Below, piece by piece: positions 6,503 through 13,700 of a DNA stretch of 14,182 nt. Numbering within the stretch: the stretch's first letter is position 1; the number at the start of each line of letters is the position of its first letter. This DNA is from CAZDOD01 sp964506935. GTDB lineage: Bacteria; Desulfobacterota; Zymogenia; Zymogenales; Zymogenaceae. A program made the translations under genes and the position numbers. The stretch is from assembly GCA_964506935.1 (NCBI GenBank), contig CAZDOD010000066.1:1-14182 (forward strand), written 5' to 3'. Under the pieces are notes generated by a model, which was given only the letters and a program-made list of their open reading frames with translations, made no database searches and was not told the origin of the DNA.

Positions 6503-8410
6503 ATGGAGAATCTAAAAATTAAAATCGAGGGACAAAAATCTCCCTCACCGAAAGAAGGGATGCTCCTTTCTGAACTCGTCCCGGACGATATGAAGAAAAA
6601 AGTTATTGCGGGAGAGATAGACGGAAGGCTTGTAGATCTGTCTTTTCGGCTGCCAAAGGGTGGGGAGATAAGCTTCATATCGATAGACAGCCCGGAAGGG
6701 CTTGAGATATTGAGACACAGCACTTCCCACATCATGGCAGAGGCCGTAAAAGAACTTTTCGATGATGTTCAGGTCACGATAGGCCCGGCAATAGAGGAAG
6801 GTTTCTATTATGACTTCGATATCCCGAGCCCGTTTACTCCCGAGGACCTCCAAAAGATCAAAGAGAAGATGCAAGAGATCATTGAAAAAAACCTCCCGTT
6901 TGAAAGAAAGGTTATTCCAATAAAAGAGGCGATAGAGTACTTCAAAAAAAGTGGTGAAAATTACAAGGTAGAAATTCTTGATGATATAGATGATGAAGAA
7001 GTTTCCCTCTACTCAAACGGGAGCTTCACGGATCTATGCAGGGGGCCGCACGTGCCGTCGACAGGATACATCAAGGCTTTTGAGCTTACATCTATTGCTG
7101 GTGCCTACTGGAGGGGTGATGAGAGAAACAAGATGCTCCAGAGGATTTACGGCACGGCCTTTATTGACGAAAAATCACTGAAGAAACACCTCGAGATTAT
7201 TGAGGAGGCAAAAAAAAGGGATCATCGGAAATTGGGAAAGGAGCTCGACCTATTCCAGTTCAATGATGAGGCAGGTGCGGGGTTGGCAATCTATCATCCC
7301 AAGGGTACGATAATCAGACTCATCATCGAAGATTTCCTCAAAAAGGAACATGCAAAGAGGGGATACGATATCGTAATAGGGCCGATGATCTTGAAGCAGG
7401 AGCTATGGGAGAGATCGGGACACTTCGATAACTACAGGGAAAATATGTATTTCACCGAGATCGAGGGACAGCGATACGGCATAAAACCTATGAACTGCCT
7501 CGCCCATATGCTCATATACAAATCGAATATCAGGAGCTATCGGGACCTCCCGATCCGTTATTTTGAATTGGGGACGGTGCACCGTCATGAGAAGTCGGGT
7601 GTCCTCCACGGACTTTTGAGGGTTAGGGCGTTCACCCAGGACGATGCACATATTCTCTGCACACCGGAGCAGCTCGTCGATGAGATAGTGGGCGTGATGG
7701 ATTTTGTGGCGTATACTATGGATGTCTTCGACTTCCCATATTCGCTAGAACTTTCCACAAAGCCTGAGAAGTCAATCGGGAGTGACGAGGATTGGGAGCG
7801 CGCAACAAACGCTCTCAAGTTTGCGCTCGACAGGCAAAAAAAGGAATACAAGGTTAACGAGGGAGATGGGGCTTTCTACGGCCCGAAGATAGATTTCATC
7901 CTGGAAGACGCCCTTGGAAGGAAATGGCAGTGTGCGACGGTTCAATGTGATTTTACACTCCCTGAAAGATTTGATCTGACTTATGTAGATTCAAATGGGG
8001 AGAGGAAAAGGCCGGTTATGCTCCATCGTGTTATTGTGGGCTCGATCGACAGATTCCTAGGCATTTTGGTAGAGCATTACGGCGGCGCATTTCCCGTGGG
8101 GATTTCTCCTGTTCAGGCGATTGTACTTAATATAACGGACAAACAGTCAGAATATGCAAATGAGATTCTGAAGAAGCTTAAAGATAATGGCGTTAGGGCC
8201 GAGGGTGATTTCAGAAACGAAAAGCTCGGCCTAAAAATCAGGGAGGCACAGCTTCAGAAGATACCGTATGCACTCATAATCGGTGATAACGAAATGAAGG
8301 ATAAAATGGTGACACCGAGGGTGCGCGGTGGCGAAAACCTTCCCATGATGAGTGTTTCAGATTTTATTCAATTAATTAGGAGCGAAAGCTCCATATTTTG
8401 GAGGGAATAG
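6503..8410 (+). CDS. thrS: Threonyl-tRNA synthetase
   Basis: Charges tRNA-Thr with threonine. Full-length at 635 aa: N-terminal TGS domain (about 1-62), the editing domain with HSTSH at 72-76 and C179/H183 in DLCRGPH, the class II catalytic core (about 250-535) with the zinc ligands Cys332 (KPMNCLAHM), His383 (TQDDAHI) and His508 (MLHR), motif 2 around 357-376 and GSIDRFLGIL as motif 3 at 513-522, then the anticodon-binding domain. All catalytic and editing residues expected are present. I place the start at ATG 6503 because MENLKIKIEG is a normal TGS opening; the frame is open further up to a TTG at 6473, but that codon lies inside the hairpin loop and has no ribosome site. ATG 6503 also lacks a Shine-Dalgarno sequence. 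First gene of the thrS-to-ihfA cluster; infC follows with almost no gap. Confidence 0.97.
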   Translation: MENLKIKIEGQKSPSPKEGMLLSELVPDDMKKKVIAGEIDGRLVDLSFRLPKGGEISFISIDSPEGLEILRHSTSHIMAEAVKELFDDVQVTIGPAIEEGFYYDFDIPSPFTPEDLQKIKEKMQEIIEKNLPFERKVIPIKEAIEYFKKSGENYKVEILDDIDDEEVSLYSNGSFTDLCRGPHVPSTGYIKAFELTSIAGAYWRGDERNKMLQRIYGTAFIDEKSLKKHLEIIEEAKKRDHRKLGKELDLFQFNDEAGAGLAIYHPKGTIIRLIIEDFLKKEHAKRGYDIVIGPMILKQELWERSGHFDNYRENMYFTEIEGQRYGIKPMNCLAHMLIYKSNIRSYRDLPIRYFELGTVHRHEKSGVLHGLLRVRAFTQDDAHILCTPEQLVDEIVGVMDFVAYTMDVFDFPYSLELSTKPEKSIGSDEDWERATNALKFALDRQKKEYKVNEGDGAFYGPKIDFILEDALGRKWQCATVQCDFTLPERFDLTYVDSNGERKRPVMLHRVIVGSIDRFLGILVEHYGGAFPVGISPVQAIVLNITDKQSEYANEILKKLKDNGVRAEGDFRNEKLGLKIREAQLQKIPYALIIGDNEMKDKMVTPRVRGGENLPMMSVSDFIQLIRSESSIFWRE

Positions 8411-8417
8411 AGAGATA
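8400..8417 (+). promoter_or_regulatory. Ribosome-binding site and non-standard start region of infC
   Basis: GGAGGG at 8400-8405 lies inside the last codons of thrS, 9 bases before an ATA codon at 8415-8417 that is in frame with IF3. The next candidate, CTG 8427, is 21 bases away from this site. This spacing is the reason for preferring ATA as the infC start. Confidence 0.5.
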
Positions 8418-8933
8418 AAAGACAAACTGAAAGATTACAGGGTCAATAGGAGTATACGGGCGAGCAAACTCCGCCTCGTAGGGTCAGAAGGCGACCAGTT
8501 AGGGATAATAGATCTGAAAGAAGCCTTAACAATGGCCGAAGAAGCAGGGCTCGATCTGGTGGAGGTTGCTCCAAACGCCGACCCGCCTGTATGCCGCATC
8601 ATGGACTATGGAAAATTTAAGTATCAGTTGAGCAAAAAGGCACATGACGCAAAGAAGAAACAGACCGTAGTCACCGTAAAAGAGGTCAAGGTGAGTCCAA
8701 AGACCGAGGAACATGATATCCAGTTCAAATTAAAACATATGCGGCGCTTCTTGGAGGGTGGAGATAAGGTGAAGGTGACCATGTTGTTCAAGGGAAGAGA
8801 GATAACACATACAGAGATAGGAAGAGTGATACTCGACAGGATTGTAAAAGAGGTCGAGGATATCGGGATCGTCGAGCAGGACCCGAAGCTTGAGGGAAGA
8901 CACATGGTCATGGTAATAGCCCCTCAGAAATAA
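8415..8933 (+). CDS. infC: Translation initiation factor IF-3, non-AUG start
   Basis: Binds the 30S subunit, prevents premature 50S joining and proofreads the start codon. The frame contains the N-terminal domain (YRVNRSIRASKLRLVGSEGD, then EEAGLDLVEVAPNADPPVCR), the lysine-rich linker (KKAHDAKKKQT) and the C-terminal domain (KVSPKTEEHDIQFKLKHMRR, FKGREITHTEIG, KLEGRHMVMVIAP). Starting at the first ATG, 8532, would remove about 40 conserved residues. Between the in-frame stop at 8373 and that ATG there is no ATG, GTG or TTG. ATA 8415 (172 aa) has a good ribosome site; CTG 8427 (168 aa) is the alternative. Non-AUG initiation is a known property of infC: AUU in E. coli, where it allows IF3 to repress its own synthesis, and AUC reported in Myxococcus. 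The same autogenous control is likely here. The gene follows thrS in the conserved order. Confidence 0.94.
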   Translation: MKDKLKDYRVNRSIRASKLRLVGSEGDQLGIIDLKEALTMAEEAGLDLVEVAPNADPPVCRIMDYGKFKYQLSKKAHDAKKKQTVVTVKEVKVSPKTEEHDIQFKLKHMRRFLEGGDKVKVTMLFKGREITHTEIGRVILDRIVKEVEDIGIVEQDPKLEGRHMVMVIAPQK

Positions 8934-8938
8934 AAAAA

Positions 8939-8963
8939 GGTGGGGGAGTGGGAAGGGGGGAGG
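8939..8963 (+). other. G-rich tract, possible G-quadruplex, between infC and rpmI
   Basis: Purine-rich stretch with G-runs of 2, 5, 3, 6 and 2 starting six bases after the infC stop; a further GGG lies at 8982-8984. Its right half GGGGGGAGG is identical to the end of the tract at 6337-6357. It lies in the leader of rpmI-rplT, where L20 autoregulation occurs in other bacteria, but I could not see an L20 operator fold. Confidence 0.45.
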
Positions 8964-9033
8964 TTGTAGGCATGAGTGTGAGGGAAGGTGGAATTTCGTT
9001 TTAATAAATAAGATACCGAAAGCGAGGATATAT

Positions 9034-9237
9034 ATGCCCAAGATGAAGACAAATAGGGGGGCGGCAAAGAGATTCAAGGTGACCGCTGGGAAGAAGTTGA
9101 AAAGGAACAAGGCCTTTTCCAATCATATTCTCACAAAGAAGACACAGAAGCGAAAAAGGAATCTCAGGAGTTCCGCATTGGTAAGCAAAAGTGACAAGAA
9201 AGAGATAAAGAGGCTCCTCCCGTACATCGGGAAATAG
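9034..9237 (+). CDS. rpmI: 50S ribosomal protein L35
   Basis: Small, highly basic 67-residue protein of the large ribosomal subunit. The opening MPKMKTNRGAAKRFKVTAGK, followed by KLKRNKAFSNHIL, TKKTQKRKRNLR and the tail RLLPYI, is the L35 pattern over its whole normal length. ATG 9034 is preceded by GAGGA at 9024-9028 with a 5-base gap. It lies between infC and rplT as usual; the spacer to rplT (about 110 bases) is longer than is typical and shows no clear structure to me. Confidence 0.96.
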   Translation: MPKMKTNRGAAKRFKVTAGKKLKRNKAFSNHILTKKTQKRKRNLRSSALVSKSDKKEIKRLLPYIGK

Positions 9238-9348
9238 ACTATTTGACTACTACATGGGCCGTTTTGTCCTGCTATATTGAAGAATTTCGATCAAGACCAA
9301 ACGATCAAATCTCTCATAAAAATTAGCAATAAATGGAGGAATTGTTAG

Positions 9349-9733
9349 GTGACTAGGGNNNNNNNNNNTGACTAGGGTAATTAGAGGTACAGTAGCGAAA
9401 AAAAGGCGTAAAAAGATCCTCAAAGCCGCCAAGGGGTATGTGGGTGGACGCTCGAAAATTTTTAAGACTGCTAAAGAGACACTCCAGAGGGCCCTCAGGT
9501 ATGCATACAGGGACAGAAGGGCAAGAAAGAGGGATATGCGAAGGCTCTGGATTGTCAGGATCAACGCAGCCGCAAGGCAGAATAATATCTCCTATAGCAG
9601 GTTTATAGAAGGACTTAACAAAGCCGGCGTGGAAATAGATAGAAAGATATTGGCAGATCTTGCGATCAGCGATCCAAAGGCATTTACTAACCTGGTTGAA
9701 CTATCGAAGAAAAATGTCGAGGGAAATGCTTGA
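9349..9733 (+). CDS. rplT: 50S ribosomal protein L20, 5' end interrupted by assembly gap
   Basis: Assembles early on 23S rRNA and in many bacteria represses its own operon. The body is typical L20: KKRRKKILKAAKGYVGGRSK, YAYRDRRARKRDMRRLWIVR, INAAARQNNISYSRFIEGL. The start is GTG 9349 with GGAGGA at 9335-9340. As written, the frame is broken: GTGACTAGGG is followed by 10 N (9359-9368), then TGACTAGGG again, and reading straight through gives a stop at 9373. If the N run and one copy of the 9-base duplicate are removed (19 bases), the gene reads MTRVIRGTVAKKRR without interruption and is 121 aa, a normal length. So this is very probably an assembly artefact, not a pseudogene. The 3' end overlaps pheS by 8 bases. 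Confidence 0.92.
9359..9368. other. Assembly gap (10 N) flanked by 9-base duplication
   Basis: Ten undetermined bases sit between two identical copies of TGACTAGGG (9350-9358 and 9369-9377). The pattern is what results when two contigs ending in the same short overlap are scaffolded with a fixed-length N filler. The true sequence probably has one copy and no gap, which restores rplT. Confidence 0.9.
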
Positions 9734-10736
9734 TAAGATAAAGTCCTTAGAAAAAAAGGCGCTCTCTGAGATAAAGGGAGCAAAAGATAACGACTCCATA
9801 GAGTCCTTGAGGATAAAGTACATCGGGAGGAAGGGAGAGCTTACGACTATTCTGAGGGATATGGGATCGATACCGCAAGAGGAGAGGCCTGAGCTCGGTA
9901 ATTTCGCAAATCAGGTAAAGGAGCAAATCAGGTCTGCCATCGTTGAGGCGATTGAGACCCAGAAAGATATCTCCACTAAAAAAGAGGTAGTTTCTATAGA
10001 TTACACTCTTCCGGGGAGAAGGAGATTTTCGGGAAGGAAGCATCCGATAACCCTTGTATATGAGCGAATTGTCGAGATCTTTCTCGGGATGGGTTTCAAC
10101 CTCGCTGAAGGTCCGGAGGTAGAACTCGATTTCTACAATTTCGAGGCATTAAATATGCCCAGGCATCACCCTGCCCGTGATATGCAGGATACCTTCTATA
10201 TCGACGACGAGGTTTTACTTAGGACACACACGTCTCCCGTACAGATAAGGGTCATGAAAAACCAAAAACCACCCGTAAGGGTAATAGCCCCAGGTAAGGC
10301 TTACAGGCCCGATTATGACGTTTCGCACTCTCCGATGTTTCATCAGGTCGAGGGTCTAATGGTCGGAGATGACATCAGCATGGCCGATCTCAAAGGAGTT
10401 TTGACTTTATTCGTCCACGCAATGTTCGGTGAGGATATAGGCCTGAGGTTCAGGTCGAGCTTCTTCCCCTTTACCGAGCCGTCGGCGGAGGTTGATATAA
10501 TCTGCGTCATCTGCAAGGGTAAGGGATGCCGGGTATGTTCAGGGACTGGGTGGCTTGAGATCCTGGGATCGGGAATGGTAGACCCCGAGGTTTTCAGGAT
10601 GGTTGGATATGACACCGAAGCCGTAACAGGCTTTGCATTCGGGATGGGAATAGAGAGGGTGGCGATGCTCAAATATGGTATCGATGACATAAGGCTTTTG
10701 TTCGAGAATGATGTAAGATTTTTGGAGCAATTCTGA
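9726..10736 (+). CDS. pheS: Phenylalanyl-tRNA synthetase alpha subunit
   Basis: Catalytic subunit of the (alpha-beta)2 enzyme that charges tRNA-Phe. An N-terminal coiled-coil occupies about the first 90 residues; the class II core follows, with the MFHQVEGL segment, motif 2 RFRSSFFPFTEPSAEVD and motif 3 GMGIERVAMLKYGIDD. Before the core ends there is a Cys cluster, C260-x2-C263-x4-C268-x2-C271, followed by GTGWLEILG. I recall this insert from a number of bacterial PheS proteins, and it may bind a metal. I chose ATG 9726 (336 aa) because the distance from the start to the IESLRIKYIGRKG segment equals that in E. coli PheS; ATG 9714, four codons upstream, is also possible. The start overlaps the end of rplT by 8 bases, and pheT begins 3 bases after the stop. 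Confidence 0.97.
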   Translation: MLDKIKSLEKKALSEIKGAKDNDSIESLRIKYIGRKGELTTILRDMGSIPQEERPELGNFANQVKEQIRSAIVEAIETQKDISTKKEVVSIDYTLPGRRRFSGRKHPITLVYERIVEIFLGMGFNLAEGPEVELDFYNFEALNMPRHHPARDMQDTFYIDDEVLLRTHTSPVQIRVMKNQKPPVRVIAPGKAYRPDYDVSHSPMFHQVEGLMVGDDISMADLKGVLTLFVHAMFGEDIGLRFRSSFFPFTEPSAEVDIICVICKGKGCRVCSGTGWLEILGSGMVDPEVFRMVGYDTEAVTGFAFGMGIERVAMLKYGIDDIRLLFENDVRFLEQF

Positions 10737-10739
10737 TAG

Positions 10740-13145
10740 ATGAAGGCGACACTAAATTGGCTGAGAGATTTCGTTGACATAGAAATGGATGTCTATAAGC
10801 TCTCCAATCTCCTAACGATGTCGGGCCTTGAGGTCGAGGATGTCATAAAACTGGGGGAGGGTCTCGAAAAAGTCGTAGTAGGGGAGATCTTAGAGGTAAA
10901 TCAACATCCCGAAGACGAGAAACTCTTTGTCGCCACGGTCTATGACGGCACAGATAAGTTAAAGATAGTCTCGGCCGCTCCAAATACTAATGTGGGGCTA
11001 AAGACCGCACTCGCCCATCCGGGCCTGATTCTTCCCAACGGCATGAAGGTCGATAAAAGGAAATTTAAGGGGGTTGAGTCTATCGGCGTTCTCCTTGCGG
11101 AAGATGAGATGGGCTTGACTCATGACCACACGGGACTTATTGAGCTTCCTAAAGATGCAAAGCACGGAAGGCCTATTACAGAAATACTCGATATATCAGA
11201 TTATCTACTCGATATAGGCATAAGCCCCAACAGGGCCGACTGCTTGAGCATACTTGGACTCGCGAGGGATATTTCCGCCATAACTGATGTACCTCTAAGA
11301 CATCCCAAGGTAAAGATAATTGAGAAGGGCCCCGATATATCCGGGCTTACATCGGTTGAGGTCATCGACGCCGATCTCTGCCCACGATACAGCGTAAGGG
11401 TCATTCAGGACATAAAAATTAGGCAATCACCACTGTGGATGCGTATGCGTTTGTGTTCCCTTGACGTCCGAGATATCAACAACATCGTTGATATAACAAA
11501 CTACGTCATGCTCGAATACGGCCAGCCCCTTCACGCCTTCGACTATAATCTCCTTTGCGAAAATAGGATAGTGGTTAGGAGGGCGAATGTCGGAGAGAAA
11601 TTTTTTACACTCGATGCAATAGAGAGGGAGCTTGATCCCGAAGTCCTGATGATATGCGATGGAGAGAAATCCATCGCAATAGGGGGGGTAATGGGTGGTG
11701 CAAATTCGGAGATTCAGGATGACACCGAAACGGTGCTACTTGAGAGCGCACACTTTCACCCGCCCTCCATCTACAAGACCGCAAGAGGTCTGGGTCTTCC
11801 GACCGAGGCGTCTTTCAGATTCGAGAGGGGCGTTGATCCCGAAGGAACGATAGCCGCTGCAGACAGGGCGGCAGGCCTTATGGCGGAACTGGCCGATGGG
11901 ATCATCGCAAAGGGCGTCATAGATGTAAAAGGGAATATACCCAAAAGACCCGTTATTAAAATTCGGACCGAACGGACGAAAAAAATCATAGGTTTTGATG
12001 TCACTACAAAAGAGATCGAAAAATGCCTGAAAAGGCTACTCATCGAAGTAGTGGATAAGAAAAGCGATTCGATATCCGCAAAACCCCCGTCATACAGGCT
12101 TGACCTCGAAAGAGAGATAGATCTGATTGAGGAAGTCGCACGTCTTGTGGGATATGACAAGATCCCCGAGACACTGCCGGAGATAGATATGGACTACTCC
12201 GATCCATCAACTGCCGAGACTGTGATGAAAAGAGTGTCTCAGATCATGATATCGGAAGGCTTTAACGAAATAATAACATATAGTTTCATCGGTAGTGATG
12301 CGTTTGATTTAATGAGACTCGATCGTAGTGATCCAAAAAGGAGGTCCATCCGTCTAAGGAATCCCATGAGTGAAGACATGGCGATTATGAGGACGACGCT
12401 GCTTCCGGGTATTATCAAGGCCGCCGTTTCAAACATGAATCACCTCAATTTCGATTTGAGTATCTTTGAGGTCTCAAGGGTATTCATCCCGAAAAACGGG
12501 GAAAAACTCCCAGATGAGACCTACCATTTATCGGCGCTTTCCTCCGGGAGGAGGAATCCCAGGCAGTGGGGGAGTGATTCCGAGGAGGTCGATTTTTTTG
12601 ATATAAAGGGGGTGTGGGAGACCATCATCGAGAAACTGGGAATTTTGGGTGTGGATTATGGCCGAAACATCAGCGTACCTTATCTAGATCCTTCCGAGTC
12701 ATGTGAAATAAGGAGTGGCGATGAGATTGTGGGAGTCATGGGAAAGATAGATGATGATGTGATGAGAAACTTCGACCTTTCTAGGGATGCGTATGTCATG
12801 GAGGTAAATCTCACCAGACTGGCCGATTTAGAAACACATGAGGTAGCATTTGTTCCTATTCCGAGATATCCCCCGATTATGAGGGATATTGCACTTTTAG
12901 TGGAGAAGGATGTTAAATCAAAGGAGATAGTTAATACTATTGAGGGTACTGTGGGAGAAATTATTAAAGACATAAACATCTTCGACATATACATAGGAAA
13001 ACAGGTTGAGGAGGGCAAAAAAAGCATCGCATTGACCGTGAAGTACCAATCTGGGGATAGAACACTAACCGATGAAGAAGTAAATGACATACATAAAAAA
13101 GTAATCGATGTTTTGGAAGAGAGGCTTGATGCTCGGATAAGATAG
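10740..13145 (+). CDS. pheT: Phenylalanyl-tRNA synthetase beta subunit
   Basis: Beta chain of PheRS; it binds tRNA-Phe and hydrolyses mischarged Tyr-tRNA. The 801 residues cover all usual domains: N-terminal B1 segment (MKATLNWLRDFVD), the EMAP/OB tRNA-binding domain at about 40-150, SPNRADCLS at 162-170, the B3/B4 editing domain at about 210-390 with GGVMGGANSEI at 315-325, KTARGLGLPTEASFRFERG at about 346-364, a B5 domain around 405-475, the catalytic-like core, and the C-terminal FDX-ACB anticodon domain (about 707-801, with PRYPPIMRDIALLV near its start). Length and order are normal. ATG 10740 lies 3 bases after the pheS stop with only a weak ribosome site, so the subunits are probably coupled in translation. 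Confidence 0.97.
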   Translation: MKATLNWLRDFVDIEMDVYKLSNLLTMSGLEVEDVIKLGEGLEKVVVGEILEVNQHPEDEKLFVATVYDGTDKLKIVSAAPNTNVGLKTALAHPGLILPNGMKVDKRKFKGVESIGVLLAEDEMGLTHDHTGLIELPKDAKHGRPITEILDISDYLLDIGISPNRADCLSILGLARDISAITDVPLRHPKVKIIEKGPDISGLTSVEVIDADLCPRYSVRVIQDIKIRQSPLWMRMRLCSLDVRDINNIVDITNYVMLEYGQPLHAFDYNLLCENRIVVRRANVGEKFFTLDAIERELDPEVLMICDGEKSIAIGGVMGGANSEIQDDTETVLLESAHFHPPSIYKTARGLGLPTEASFRFERGVDPEGTIAAADRAAGLMAELADGIIAKGVIDVKGNIPKRPVIKIRTERTKKIIGFDVTTKEIEKCLKRLLIEVVDKKSDSISAKPPSYRLDLEREIDLIEEVARLVGYDKIPETLPEIDMDYSDPSTAETVMKRVSQIMISEGFNEIITYSFIGSDAFDLMRLDRSDPKRRSIRLRNPMSEDMAIMRTTLLPGIIKAAVSNMNHLNFDLSIFEVSRVFIPKNGEKLPDETYHLSALSSGRRNPRQWGSDSEEVDFFDIKGVWETIIEKLGILGVDYGRNISVPYLDPSESCEIRSGDEIVGVMGKIDDDVMRNFDLSRDAYVMEVNLTRLADLETHEVAFVPIPRYPPIMRDIALLVEKDVKSKEIVNTIEGTVGEIIKDINIFDIYIGKQVEEGKKSIALTVKYQSGDRTLTDEEVNDIHKKVIDVLEERLDARIR

Positions 13146-13178
13146 GCTCTTTTTTTGGGCATTTTCTGGGAGCAGATT

Positions 13179-13460
13179 GTGACAAAAGCCGACTTAGTAA
13201 ACTCCGTTTACAAGAAAATGGGCTTGACGAGGAAGGAATCCACATTTATTGTGGATGTGCTATTTGAGATAATTAAAGAGACCTTAGAACAGGGAGAAAA
13301 GGTTAAGATATCAGGATTCGGAAACTTCGTAGTTAAACGTAAAGAGCCCAGAAAGGGTAGAAATCCCCAGACGGGAGACGAGCTTGAAATTACTGCAAGA
13401 AAGGTCGTAACCTTTAAGCTCAGTCAGGTCTTGAAAAAAGCCCTTAATAACAAGATATAA
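13179..13460 (+). CDS. ihfA: Integration host factor alpha subunit / HU-family DNA-bending protein
   Basis: DNA-bending nucleoid protein; IHF-alpha pairs with IHF-beta to make sharp bends at promoters and recombination sites. The frame reads MTKADLVNSVYKKMGLTRKE, then GEKVKISGFGNF at 39-50, and the DNA-grasping beta arm RKGRNPQTG at 58-66 with the intercalating Pro63, ending in ARKVVTFKLSQVLKKAL. I set the start at GTG 13179 because it gives the standard MTKADLV opening, with GGGAG at 13168-13172 six bases before it; the frame is open further upstream but the extra residues are not family-like. At 93 aa it is of normal size. Position directly after pheST is the classical ihfA locus, which favours IHF-alpha over HU. 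Confidence 0.93.
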   Translation: MTKADLVNSVYKKMGLTRKESTFIVDVLFEIIKETLEQGEKVKISGFGNFVVKRKEPRKGRNPQTGDELEITARKVVTFKLSQVLKKALNNKI

Positions 13461-13468
13461 TTTTTCCC

Positions 13469-13496
13469 TTGATTATAGGCACTATTTTGATATACA
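13469..13496 (+). promoter_or_regulatory. Candidate promoter upstream of tRNA-Pro
   Basis: TTGATT at 13469-13474, a 16-base spacer and TATACA at 13491-13496, with a predicted start near 13503, about 70 bases before the tRNA. A short AT-rich hairpin (AGATCAG 13512-13518 with CTGATTT 13522-13528, followed by two further T) lies between promoter and tRNA. That hairpin might end the ihfA transcript weakly, which would conflict with use of this promoter. Confidence 0.35.
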
Positions 13497-13573
13497 TATA
13501 AGGGGAGTTGAAGATCAGTATCTGATTTTTAAAAACGGAGAAATAGAAATAATTTAAAGAGTAAAAAATTTAT

Positions 13574-13651
13574 CGGGACGTAGCGCAGTCTGGTTAGCGC
13601 ACATGACTGGGGGTCATGGGGTCGCTGGTTCAAATCCAGTCGTCCCGACCA
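13574..13651 (+). tRNA. tRNA-Pro (anticodon GGG)
   Basis: A 78-base cloverleaf: acceptor CGGGACG with CGTCCCG, D-arm GCGC/GCGC, anticodon arm CATGA/TCATG with loop CTGGGGG, 5-base variable region, T-arm GCTGG/CCAGT (one G-T pair) with loop TTCAAAT, discriminator A and encoded CCA. The anticodon GGG reads CCC (and CCU by wobble), hence proline. A strong terminator begins 11 bases after the CCA. Confidence 0.96.
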
Positions 13652-13661
13652 ATGATTTTAT

Positions 13662-13700
13662 GGGGTTACGGGATTTGTCCCGTGCCCCTTTTTTATTTTA
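13662..13700 (+). terminator. Intrinsic terminator of tRNA-Pro
   Basis: GGGG (13662-13665), two unpaired bases, ACGGGA (13668-13673), tetraloop TTTG, TCCCGT (13678-13683), one unpaired base, CCCC (13685-13688), then six T and a further T-rich stretch. This is a GC-rich stem plus U-tract in the plus direction. In the minus direction it follows the stop codon of the small gene at 13693-13842 but has no U-tract. Confidence 0.88.

Noticed and set aside
9238..9348. Internal promoter or L20 operator between rpmI and rplT.
   Set aside because: TTGACT near 9243 has no -10 box at 16-18 bases (TATATT is 24 away), and no convincing stem structure is visible.
13155..13178. Longer IhfA starting at TTG-like codons upstream (MGIFWEQI...).
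   Set aside because: GTG 13179 gives the exact family opening with a well-placed ribosome site; the upstream residues are not family-like.
13435..13557. Open frame of 41 codons between ihfA and tRNA-Pro with a protein-like end (YFDIHIRGVEDQYLIFKNG).
   Set aside because: No ATG, GTG or TTG in frame and no ribosome site at a usable distance; it overlaps the ihfA end and a candidate promoter. It could be a remnant but is not supportable as a gene.
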